The notes: generated by a model from the letters alone, not told the origin. A stretch of 6,851 nt of DNA from JBDTLH01 sp039934875 (GCA_039934875.1 JBDTLH010000269.1:1-6851); one strand, 5' to 3'; counted from the first letter of the stretch, positions 1 to 5,637 are shown. Numbers and translations are program-made.

Positions 1-43
1 GCAACCTCGCCGACCCTCCAAACGCACCTTGTTCAGAGTTTCC
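1..43. mobile_element. Right end of a MITE-like element (cut by the window edge)
   Basis: Positions 1-43 match 4774-4816 in the same orientation at about 36 of 43 positions, including an identical 10-bp block CGACCCTCCA. Both end in nearly the same 16 bp (CTTGTTCAGAGTTTCC here, CTTGTTCAGACTTTCC there), which is the terminal inverted repeat of the complete element at 4694-4816. The left half would lie outside the window, so the target duplication cannot be checked. It carries no gene. Membership of the same family is direct from the sequence; mobility is inferred. Confidence 0.6.
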
Positions 44-86
44 AGAGGGTAAAGCGCGCCATGATGTTGTCGATCATTTACCCCCG

Positions 87-170
87 GCTGAACAGGCTGC
101 GGAAAAAGTCGATCCTGTGTTACTCGATGAGAGGACCCGGGGCTGAAGGCGGAGTGCAGATTGGGGTTTC
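87..170. repeat. Dispersed repeat, second copy of the 4538-4634 family
   Basis: TGAACAGGCTGCGGAAA at 89-105 is identical to 4538-4554. About 50 bp further on, a looser match follows: CTGAAGGCGGAGTGCAG at 143-159 against GTGAAGGCTGGAGTCTG at 4586-4602. The inverted right arm seen in the other copy (TTTTTCCGCAG) is not recognisable here, so this copy is diverged or incomplete. It lies just downstream of the stop codon of the M16 operon. The rest of 1-174 shows no gene and no clear terminator. Confidence 0.5.
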
Positions 171-174
171 AGTT

Positions 175-2367
175 CTACTTCGGCGCAGGCGCGGCAACAG
201 GGGCGGTGAACATTGCCGGATCAAGAGGGGGATTGATCTTATAATCCTCAATGGTCACGGTAGCCGCCGGTTTTTGATTTTCTGAGAACACGATGCTGCT
301 TGGGATCTTGATGCCATCGACGGTGGTGAATGACTGGTAGGTTTCCAGGCGGGTCACGGGACCGGTCTGGCCGCGGCCCTGATATTCCTCTCCCAGGGGC
401 TCGCCCGACTGGGGATCAACCAGCCAGGAGAAATGCTCTCCGCCGCCGCTGATTTCGAGCGCTTGCGCCCGCCGGCCGTTAATCTGGCGCGGGGCGTCGG
501 AGGAGAGCGAAAAGATGTATGCCGGATCATTGGCATGGCGCGCCACAAGATAGGGCGTGCGCCGCAATCCGTTCAGATACTCGTCGGAGACGGATTTGGG
601 AAGCGGCCGGTAGTTCGCCCCCATTTGCATCGCCGAAGCCGCTGGCGAGATGATGGTCGTTATCTCGCCCTGCGGGGTCGTCATGACCTGGTGCACCCGG
701 TCGGGCAGAATCGCCGCGCTCTGCGCCGTCATTTCTATCGCGGGCTGCGCGACCTTGATCACCTGCTTGTAGCTGATTGACCTTACCGCCGCCAGCTTGT
801 CTGTGCCGCCATAGAACGCCAGCGCCTTGGCGAGCAACGCTTTGGCCTCGGGGGTGCTCTGCCTGGGCTGCTCCGCCTGGGCCGCGGCCGAGGCAGCCGG
901 CTCCGGAATCGCGATATCGAGCGGCGTGACCGCGCCGAAGGTGTCAAGGTTCTTGTCAAAGTCCTTGGAGTTGCCCACCACCAGCACGGCCAATTCCGCG
1001 CGGTGAACGTATTTTCGCGCTACCCGGTTGACGTCCGCCGGAGTCATTTTTTCGATGGCATCGTGGTAGCGCTCTAAGAAGTCCGCGGGATATCCGTAGA
1101 ACGCGAGTACTAACTGCTCCCGCAAGACCTTGTCTTTGGAGTCATAGCGGAAGATGAACTGGTTGAGCAGCGACTCGCGGGCGCGGTCCACCTCGGCCGC
1201 GGTGAACGGTTCTTTCGTGACATTGTCCACTTCGGTCGAGAGCGACTGGATGGCTTTCACCGTGGTCCCGCTTTTGGTGCTGGTGGAAATTTCAAAGATG
1301 CCGGGATGATCGTAGGCCGCGCCATATCCTCCGCCGACGCCATAGGCGAGACCCTGCGCGGTGCGGATGCGCGAGAACAGCCGCGATGCAAAGCCGCCGC
1401 CGAAGGCCTCATTCATGACCTGCAGGGCGAAATAGTCAGGGTTCTTGCGCTCCGTGCCCAGGGCGACCATGCGGATCTGGCTCTGGTTCACATCGTTCTT
1501 TTCGACGAAGTAGATCCCCGGCCTGGGCTCCTCGAACTTGATCGTAGGAGCTTGGTAGGCGGGGCCTTTGGGTATCGCGCCGAGGGCCTGGCGCAGCCTG
1601 GCTTCCATCTGGGCGCCATCGAAGTCGCCGGCAATGCCGAAGATCATGTTGTTGGCGACCACGTACTGCTGGTGCCAGTGCACCAGGTCAGCGCGGGTGA
1701 TCGCGGCCACTGTGGCATATTGCGCGACGCGCGCGTAAGGATTATTTTTTCCATAGGCGAGGAACAGCGATTCGCGCTGGGCGATCGCGGCGGCATCGTC
1801 GTTACGGCGGGAGATGCCGGCGTCCATCTGCTGCTTGGCGAGGTCAATTTTGTCCTCGCGGAACGCCGGATGGTCGATCAACTCCATCATCTGCTTGAAG
1901 ACCAGATCGAAATCCTGCTTCAGGCAGTCTCCGGAGATGGTCATCAGCTCCGCGCCGGATGCAGTTTCCAGCTTGGCCGCGCGCGCTTCCAGCAGATCAT
2001 CCATTTGGTCGCCGGTCTGGTTGGCGGTGCCGCCGGTGCGCCAGACGTCGCCGTAGATATCCGCCAGGCCGATCTTCGATGCGGGTTCATCGCGGGACCC
2101 GCCGCGAAAGAGCGCGGTGAATTCGACGAGTGGGAGTTCATGGTCTTCGATAAGGAAGATCACCGCTCCATTGGGCAGCGCAATGCGGCGCGGCTGCGCA
2201 GGTTTGAATTCGTGCAGCGGCGGTATCTTGATTTTGGCGACTGCGGGCGGGAGCGTGGTCTGGGTGTGGATTGGGGCGGCGGCCTGATTTGATGTTTGAG
2301 AGAAAGCTGGGGCCGAGGCAAGCGCCAATGGCAGGGCGAAGAGGAGCGAGGTGATTCGTATTCTCAT
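175..2367 (-). CDS. Exported M16 peptidase-like protein without the zinc site, with a C-terminal LolA-like extension
   Basis: The product has 730 residues. Residues 1-23 look like a signal peptide (MRIRIT, a hydrophobic core, then APAFS before Q24). Residues 55-475 carry two M16-type halves. Where active members have HxxEH, this one reads GLADIYGD, so the three zinc-site residues are D103, G106 and D107, and it should not cleave peptides itself. The second half keeps the substrate-binding pair R335 and Y342 in SRLFSRIRTAQGLAY, with the usual 7-residue spacing. An Ala/Pro/Gln linker (about 486-508) leads to a domain of about 220 residues whose end (DGIKIPSSIVF, then a TIEDYKINPPLDPAMF motif) resembles the LolA-like lipoprotein-carrier fold. 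That assignment is tentative. Typical bacterial M16B proteins are about 420-500 residues, so the tail is extra. The ATG lies 2 bp after the stop of the upstream M16 gene, which points to translational coupling and a heterodimer. Confidence 0.9.
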   Translation of the reverse strand: MRIRITSLLFALPLALASAPAFSQTSNQAAAPIHTQTTLPPAVAKIKIPPLHEFKPAQPRRIALPNGAVIFLIEDHELPLVEFTALFRGGSRDEPASKIGLADIYGDVWRTGGTANQTGDQMDDLLEARAAKLETASGAELMTISGDCLKQDFDLVFKQMMELIDHPAFREDKIDLAKQQMDAGISRRNDDAAAIAQRESLFLAYGKNNPYARVAQYATVAAITRADLVHWHQQYVVANNMIFGIAGDFDGAQMEARLRQALGAIPKGPAYQAPTIKFEEPRPGIYFVEKNDVNQSQIRMVALGTERKNPDYFALQVMNEAFGGGFASRLFSRIRTAQGLAYGVGGGYGAAYDHPGIFEISTSTKSGTTVKAIQSLSTEVDNVTKEPFTAAEVDRARESLLNQFIFRYDSKDKVLREQLVLAFYGYPADFLERYHDAIEKMTPADVNRVARKYVHRAELAVLVVGNSKDFDKNLDTFGAVTPLDIAIPEPAASAAAQAEQPRQSTPEAKALLAKALAFYGGTDKLAAVRSISYKQVIKVAQPAIEMTAQSAAILPDRVHQVMTTPQGEITTIISPAASAMQMGANYRPLPKSVSDEYLNGLRRTPYLVARHANDPAYIFSLSSDAPRQINGRRAQALEISGGGEHFSWLVDPQSGEPLGEEYQGRGQTGPVTRLETYQSFTTVDGIKIPSSIVFSENQKPAATVTIEDYKINPPLDPAMFTAPVAAPAPK

Positions 2368-2369
2368 GA

Positions 2370-3917
2370 TTATTTCGTTCCCTTCGCGGCAGGCGCAGCG
2401 GACTTGGCCTGGGTGCTGGCGTTCACGATCTCGGTCACTGTACGGTTGGTATCGTTGAAGGTTTTGTTGGCTACTCGCCGTATGTCCGCCTTGCTGACCT
2501 TGTCGATGCGCTCGAGTTGGCGGAAGAGCTCGCGCCAGTCTCCGTAGCGCAACTGGTAGATGGCGAGTTGTTGCGCCAGGCCGGCGTTGTTGGCGAGGCC
2601 GCGGATCAGGTCGGCTTTGGCGCGGGTCTTGAACAGTTGCAGGTCGTCATCGCCGACGTCCTGCGTCTTCAAAAGATTGATCTCCACGTGGATCGCGTCC
2701 GCCATCTCTTGCGGCGTGTGTCCGGGGGCGGGGACGGCGTAGAAGCTGAAGAGGCCGGGATATTTGGTCCCCGGCAGTCCGCTGAATCCGGCGGCGGCGA
2801 CCGCGATCTTCTTGTCCCGCACCAGTGAGCGATACAGGCGCGAGACCCTCCCGTTCGAGAGAATATCGCTGATGGCATCGTAAACCGCGTCGTCGGGATC
2901 GCGATAATCGGGGCGGTGATAGCCCTCTAGATACCAGGGCTGCGATTGTTCCATCAAGGTGACGGCGCGCTCCGAGCCTTGTGTTGGTTCGACGGTGCGC
3001 AGGTCCTCGGGCTTGGGGCCTGAGGGAATGGGAGCGAAGTATTTCTCCAGCATGGGAATCAGCTCCGCCGCTTTCACATCTCCCACAATGGCGATCGTCA
3101 TGTTGGCGGGAACATAATATTCGTGAAAAAACTTCTGCGCCTCGGTCACGGTGACTCCGGTGACGTCCGACGCCCATCCGACGGTCGGAATGCCATAGGG
3201 ATGCGCAGTGTATGCCGCGGCAAGGTACTGTTCCACCATGCGGCCCACCGGGTTGGAATCGGTGCGCATGCGCCGCTCTTCCATTACCACATCGCGCTCT
3301 TTATAGAATTCGCGAAAGACGGGATGGGCGTAGCGCGAGGATTCCAGATAAGCCCACAGTTCGAGCCGGTTCGACGGCAAGGAATAAAAGTAGGCGGTGT
3401 CGTCATCGCTGGTCGCGGCATTCAGTCCCACGCCGCCGTTCTCCTCTACGATCTCCGGAAATTGGTTGGGAACGACATACTGCGCCGCATCCTTTTGCGC
3501 GGCAGCGAAGGCTTCTTCAAGCTGCTTAAGCTTCCGCGGGTCTTGTCCGATGCGCTTCTCGCGCTCCTGGTCGAGCGCCTGATAGGCGGCTTCTTCTTTT
3601 TGCAGGGCGAGTTTTTCCGCCGGCCAGTTGGTGGTGCCGATCTCGGGCGTCCCTTTGAACGCCATGTGCTCGAACATATGCGCCAGCCCCGTCTCTCCCT
3701 TGGGGTCCTGCACCGAGCCTGCGTCCACGACGGTATAGAAGCTGAAGATCGGCGCCTCGGGCCGCTCCATAATCACCACGGTCAAGCCGTTCGCGAGCTG
3801 CTTGACCGTGATCTTCTTTTCAAATGACGCGATATCTTGTGCGAAGCACAAACTGGCGCCTGAAGCTAGCACCAGCAAAAGCGGCGTAAGGAGACGACGA
3901 AGAGCAGCGCAGGGCAT
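2370..3917 (-). CDS. Exported M16 zinc metallopeptidase, catalytic subunit
   Basis: The product has 515 residues from the ATG at 3917. This start is chosen because GGAGGT lies just upstream; an in-frame TTG at 3935 would place that site inside the gene. Residues 1-26 form a signal peptide (MPCAALRR, a Leu-rich core, then CFA before Q27). The inverted zinc motif is HMFEH (H80, E83, H84) in GLAHMFEHMAFKGT, and the third ligand is a glutamate in ERDVVMEERR (E213 or E214). A charged, helical insertion of roughly 50 residues (about 96-150, rich in Glu, Lys, Gln and Ala) separates the motif from the rest of the domain. In the second half, the position of the substrate-binding tyrosine is Ala or Val (LVRDKKIAVAA), the reverse of its partner. 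The product is probably a periplasmic peptidase acting together with the downstream gene product. The substrate is unknown. Confidence 0.92.
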   Translation of the reverse strand: MPCAALRRLLTPLLLVLASGASLCFAQDIASFEKKITVKQLANGLTVVIMERPEAPIFSFYTVVDAGSVQDPKGETGLAHMFEHMAFKGTPEIGTTNWPAEKLALQKEEAAYQALDQEREKRIGQDPRKLKQLEEAFAAAQKDAAQYVVPNQFPEIVEENGGVGLNAATSDDDTAYFYSLPSNRLELWAYLESSRYAHPVFREFYKERDVVMEERRMRTDSNPVGRMVEQYLAAAYTAHPYGIPTVGWASDVTGVTVTEAQKFFHEYYVPANMTIAIVGDVKAAELIPMLEKYFAPIPSGPKPEDLRTVEPTQGSERAVTLMEQSQPWYLEGYHRPDYRDPDDAVYDAISDILSNGRVSRLYRSLVRDKKIAVAAAGFSGLPGTKYPGLFSFYAVPAPGHTPQEMADAIHVEINLLKTQDVGDDDLQLFKTRAKADLIRGLANNAGLAQQLAIYQLRYGDWRELFRQLERIDKVSKADIRRVANKTFNDTNRTVTEIVNASTQAKSAAPAAKGTK

Positions 3918-3920
3918 AGT

Positions 3921-3926
3921 ACCTCC
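3921..3926 (-). promoter_or_regulatory. Ribosome binding site of the catalytic M16 gene
   Basis: The minus strand reads GGAGGT-ACT-ATG, a strong Shine-Dalgarno site with short spacing. It decides the ATG at 3917 as the start and rules out the TTG at 3935, which has no such site. Confidence 0.8.
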
Positions 3927-3934
3927 GAAACTCA

Positions 3935-3964
3935 AAACTACTTACCAGAGGCAGTCAGTGTCAA
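3935..3964 (-). promoter_or_regulatory. Candidate sigma-70 promoter of the M16 operon
   Basis: On the minus strand there is a perfect -35 hexamer TTGACA (3959-3964), an 18-bp spacer, and a weak -10 TAGTTT (3935-3940, 4 of 6 matches to TATAAT). Transcription would begin near 3928, leaving a leader of only about 10 nt that just includes the ribosome binding site. The -35 is good, but the -10 and the very short leader make this tentative. Confidence 0.35.
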
Positions 3965-3990
3965 TGCTTCAGCCAATCGTCAGTCTCCCG

Positions 3991-4006
3991 AGTCGCCAGT
4001 CGCCAG
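3991..4006. repeat. Short tandem repeat in the divergent intergenic region
   Basis: AGTCGCC occurs twice in tandem (AGTCGCCAGTCGCCAG), within a looser run of similar units (CGTCAGTCTCCCG before it, CAGCTTCCGGCTACTAG after it). The surrounding 3918-4139 has no gene. It holds the candidate promoter of the M16 operon on one side and the leader of the 4140 gene on the other. I see no convincing plus-strand promoter there. Confidence 0.4.
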
Positions 4007-4126
4007 CTTCCGGCTACTAGCCGCTTGTAGTCGGTAACGCCCAGCGAGCTAGAGGGCCGGCAGCCCGATGAAGAAATCTATTTTTCCTGCTTACTGAGGG
4101 GCGCGGGCCGCGTCCAAAGCCATATC

Positions 4127-4132
4127 GAGGAG
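4127..4132 (+). promoter_or_regulatory. Ribosome binding site of the 119-residue gene
   Basis: GAGGAG sits 7 nt before the ATG at 4140. The in-frame GTG at 4137 would have a shorter spacing of 4 nt, so the ATG is preferred. This site is one of the main reasons to accept the small gene as real. Confidence 0.65.
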
Positions 4133-4139
4133 ATCGGTG

Positions 4140-4499
4140 ATGAAGAACGTAGAAGAGATGATCGCATGTGTAGCCATTTCGGGAGCCGTGCTCCTGGCTC
4201 CGGCACAAAAGATGTTCCACAACGCTGAAGGCATGCTGCGCACCGGCCTGGGGCACAATGCTTATATGACAATGGCAGTGCCGTTGCCACCGTTGCCTCC
4301 TGCCCCGGCTGTTGCGACACAAAAGAGAGCGTGTCTGCAGCGCGATGTGGCGAAGATGCAGGCAAATGTGGCGCGCGAACAGGCCCGTATGCAAAGCGAA
4401 GTCATTCGCAATCAGGCGCATTGGCAGGCAGAGATCGCGCGCCATCAGGTAAGGGCGGCGATGCAACAAGCGCGCTGGGCCGATTCACGCGGGCGGTGA
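4140..4499 (+). CDS. Unknown small protein with hydrophobic N-terminus and four 11-residue repeats
   Basis: I do not recognise this 119-residue protein. Residues 8-22 (ACVAISGAVLLAPA region) are hydrophobic and could be a signal peptide or membrane anchor, although only one lysine precedes them and two glutamates lie close by. Residues 46-60 are rich in Pro, Val and Ala (VPLPPLPPAPAV). Residues 69-112 are four consecutive 11-residue units: DVAKMQANVAR, EQARMQSEVIR, NQAHWQAEIAR and HQVRAAMQQAR. These fit a right-handed or hendecad coiled coil. The pattern suggests a small envelope protein with a polar helical tail. It stands alone on the plus strand between two minus-strand operons. Support comes from the good ribosome binding site and the repeat pattern; the minus-strand frames opposite it look like shadows. 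No function can be assigned. Confidence 0.68.
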   Translation: MKNVEEMIACVAISGAVLLAPAQKMFHNAEGMLRTGLGHNAYMTMAVPLPPLPPAPAVATQKRACLQRDVAKMQANVAREQARMQSEVIRNQAHWQAEIARHQVRAAMQQARWADSRGR

Positions 4500-4537
4500 G
4501 TGGGCGCCCCTGATTGCCCGATGACTGATCCGGTTGT

Positions 4538-4634
4538 TGAACAGGCTGCGGAAAGTGGCATCTTTATGTACCTCACATACCCCGCGTGAAGGCTGGAGTC
4601 TGCCCCAAGCCAGCGTTTTTCCGCAGGCCGTGAA
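4538..4634. repeat. Imperfect inverted-repeat element with a TGAACAGGCTGCGGAAA end
   Basis: The left arm ACAGGCTGCGGAAA (4541-4554) is answered by an inverted right arm near 4617-4630 (TTTCCGCAGGCCGT), with 12 of 14 positions pairing. Inside and just beyond it is a direct repeat: CGTGAAGGCTGGAGTC at 4585-4600 and CGTGAAGCCGGAGTC at 4629-4643. The first 17 bp are identical to 89-105. It resembles the small dispersed palindromic repeats common between genes in some bacterial genomes. No coding capacity is seen. Confidence 0.55.
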
Positions 4635-4693
4635 GCCGGAGTCCTAATCAAAACCGTTCTTTTCACAAGCCCTTCACTCCCGCCTAGCTTTAG

Positions 4694-4816
4694 GGAAAGT
4701 CTGATTAAGTGGAGACCTGCCTGCGCACCAAGCACTGATCTTTAGTCCGGTTCGCGTTGCACGCAAATGGTCGGCGAGGACGCCGACCCTCCAGACGGAC
4801 CTTGTTCAGACTTTCC
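4694..4816. mobile_element. MITE-like element, 123 bp, with TTAG target duplication
   Basis: The ends are inverted repeats: GGAAAGTCTGATTAAG at 4694-4709 against the reverse complement of 4801-4816, GGAAAGTCTGAACAAG (14 of 16 identical). The element is flanked directly by TTAG on both sides (4690-4693 and 4817-4820), which would be the target duplication; it could also be read as the 5-bp TTAGG. An internal perfect 8-bp hairpin lies at 4769-4788. There is no transposase, so it would be moved in trans. A second partial copy is at 1-43. The right-hand duplication contains the stop codon of the CcmI-like gene. Confidence 0.62.
4769..4788 (-). terminator. Hairpin downstream of the ccm operon, possible transcription terminator
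   Basis: GGTCGGCG and CGCCGACC form a perfect 8-bp GC-rich stem around a 4-base loop, about 29 bp past the stop of the last ccm gene. On the minus strand it is followed by ATTTGCG, not a run of T, so it is not a classical intrinsic terminator. It belongs to the MITE-like element, which may have supplied an end-of-operon hairpin. Confidence 0.35.
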
Positions 4817-5107
4817 TTAGGTTTCTCTGGCGGGAGAGGGGACCATGCCTTCCAATTTCGCGATTTCCGCGAGCACACCGGCGGCTTCTTGTTCGAGCGA
4901 GGCGCGCAGAGAGGCGTAATCTTCCGCGGGAAATTTTCCGGCTTTGAATTCGAAGTTGAGGTCGCGCAGGTTTTCGTAGATGACTTCGCGGCGCTCATAG
5001 AGATATTGCACGCGCGATTTGGCGGCGCCGGATTCGAGTCCCGCGACCGGTGCGAAGATGTAGAGCAGAGAGCCGATGAGGAGCAGGGCGCAGGCGATGA
5101 CGATCAT
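4817..5107 (-). CDS. Short CcmI-like cytochrome c biogenesis protein
   Basis: The product has 96 residues. Residues 1-20 (MIVIACALLLIGSLLYIFAP) form one membrane segment. It is followed by a helical region with YLYERREVIYENLRDLNFEF, GKFPAEDYASLRASLEQEA and a tail ending in SPARET. This arrangement of membrane anchor plus Arg/Glu/Leu-rich coil with a DLNFEFKAGK..EDY signature matches the N-terminal anchor region of CcmI (the C-terminal half of CcmH in some proteobacteria). The TPR domain that binds apocytochrome c in long CcmI proteins is absent. The ATG overlaps the ccmH stop in an ATGA, indicating coupled translation. The stop codon sits in the target duplication of the MITE-like element. 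The CcmI relationship rests on pattern and operon context only, so no gene symbol is given. Confidence 0.7.
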   Translation of the reverse strand: MIVIACALLLIGSLLYIFAPVAGLESGAAKSRVQYLYERREVIYENLRDLNFEFKAGKFPAEDYASLRASLEQEAAGVLAEIAKLEGMVPSPARET

Positions 5108-5637
5108 TCTTCGGTCTCATTTCGCGCCTGTTGGCGGAACGGTTCGAGTTTGAGGTCATCCTCGACAGGAAGCGGATTTGTTGCGGTGGTTGCGGGATGA
5201 TGCCAGCGTTTGGCGACGACGCCGACGCCGATGAGTCCGGCGAAGAGGACGGCGAAGGGCATGATCCAGGCGACGCGGTTGAAGCCTCCGCCGATGGGGG
5301 AGGCGACGACGATGTTGCCGTATTCGGCGATGAAGTCGTGGTAGATGGCGTCAGTGCTTGCGCCGTCTTTGACCATCGACGCGAGGCGGAGGCGCATGCC
5401 GTCGGAGTTGGGGCAGCCGACGTGATTGCATTCGAGCAGAATTTCGTTGCAGCCGCAGGTACACATGAGGGTGTGTCCGACCTGGTCGAAGCGGGACTGG
5501 GTGGCGGCGATGGTGAAGAGGGCGAGCAGGAGGATGATGAGTATTGTCGAATTATTGAATTGTCGAATTGTCGAATTTGCGGTCCTCCTAATTTGACAAT
5601 TCGACAATTTGCCAATTTGAAAATTCTTCTTAGTCAC
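5104..5637 (-). CDS. ccmH: Cytochrome c maturation protein CcmH (variant cysteine motif)
   Basis: The product has 177 residues. CcmH is a membrane-anchored thiol protein that reduces the apocytochrome c heme-binding cysteines before heme ligation by CcmF. Residues 31-46 form a first hydrophobic segment (TILIILLLALFTIAA). The periplasmic domain contains GHTLMCTCGCNEILLECNHVGC, where most CcmH proteins have LRCxxC; the cysteines are C59, C61, C63, C70 and C75. The family features MRLRLASMVKDG, AIYHDFIAEYG and a second membrane helix (about 122-142, RVAWIMPFAVLFAGLIGVGV) follow, then a short charged tail. The start is taken as GTG at 5637, overlapping the ccmF stop by 8 nt, with AGGAG at 5647-5651 upstream. 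No ATG, GTG or TTG occurs in frame between it and the first membrane helix. Residues 4-33 are encoded by an AT-rich inverted repeat, so the N-terminus is unusual and possibly recently acquired. Confidence 0.85.
   Translation of the reverse strand: MTKKNFQIGKLSNCQIRRTANSTIRQFNNSTILIILLLALFTIAATQSRFDQVGHTLMCTCGCNEILLECNHVGCPNSDGMRLRLASMVKDGASTDAIYHDFIAEYGNIVVASPIGGGFNRVAWIMPFAVLFAGLIGVGVVAKRWHHPATTATNPLPVEDDLKLEPFRQQARNETEE
5541..5626 (-). repeat. AT-rich inverted repeat inside the 5' end of ccmH, with AGGAGG in the loop
   Basis: The core arms are 5558-5577 (AATTGTCGAATTGTCGAATT) and 5590-5609 (AATTTGACAATTCGACAATT), pairing at 19 of 20 positions around a 12-base loop (5578-5589). Weaker pairing continues outwards to about 5541 and 5626. 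The arms are built from 8-bp units (AATTGTCG). In the ccmH mRNA the loop reads AGGAGGACCGCA. The AT-rich composition contrasts strongly with the GC-rich genes on both sides. It is fully inside the reading frame and does not interrupt it. Confidence 0.75.

Noticed and set aside
61..285. Plus-strand frame of 74 codons
   Set aside because: It runs through a dispersed repeat and then antisense into the 3' end of the M16-like gene; no motif is seen.
1306..2292. Long plus-strand open frame of 328 codons
   Set aside because: It lies entirely antisense to the M16-like gene, whose frame shows clear family motifs and a signal peptide. High GC content commonly leaves such open shadows.
3123..3827. Plus-strand open frame of 234 codons
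   Set aside because: It is antisense to the catalytic M16 gene, including its HxxEH region, and has no recognisable motif.
4017..4469. Minus-strand frame of 150 codons opposite the small gene, rich in Cys, His and Arg
   Set aside because: Its composition looks like the reverse of a Gln/Ala/Met-rich coding frame, and it lacks a hydrophobic or repeated pattern. The plus-strand frame has a ribosome binding site and in-register repeats.
4502..4509. GGGCGCCC palindrome just after the stop of the 119-residue gene, as a terminator
   Set aside because: It is a perfect palindrome without a loop and without a following T run, too short to support a terminator call.
4995..5615. Minus-strand frame of 206 codons, Ser/Pro/Ala-rich
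   Set aside because: It is a shadow in another frame of ccmH, which carries the real motifs.
5541..5626. CRISPR-like array at the AT-rich repeats
   Set aside because: The units are 8-bp palindromic-derived repeats arranged as one inverted pair, without unique spacers of regular length and without cas genes.
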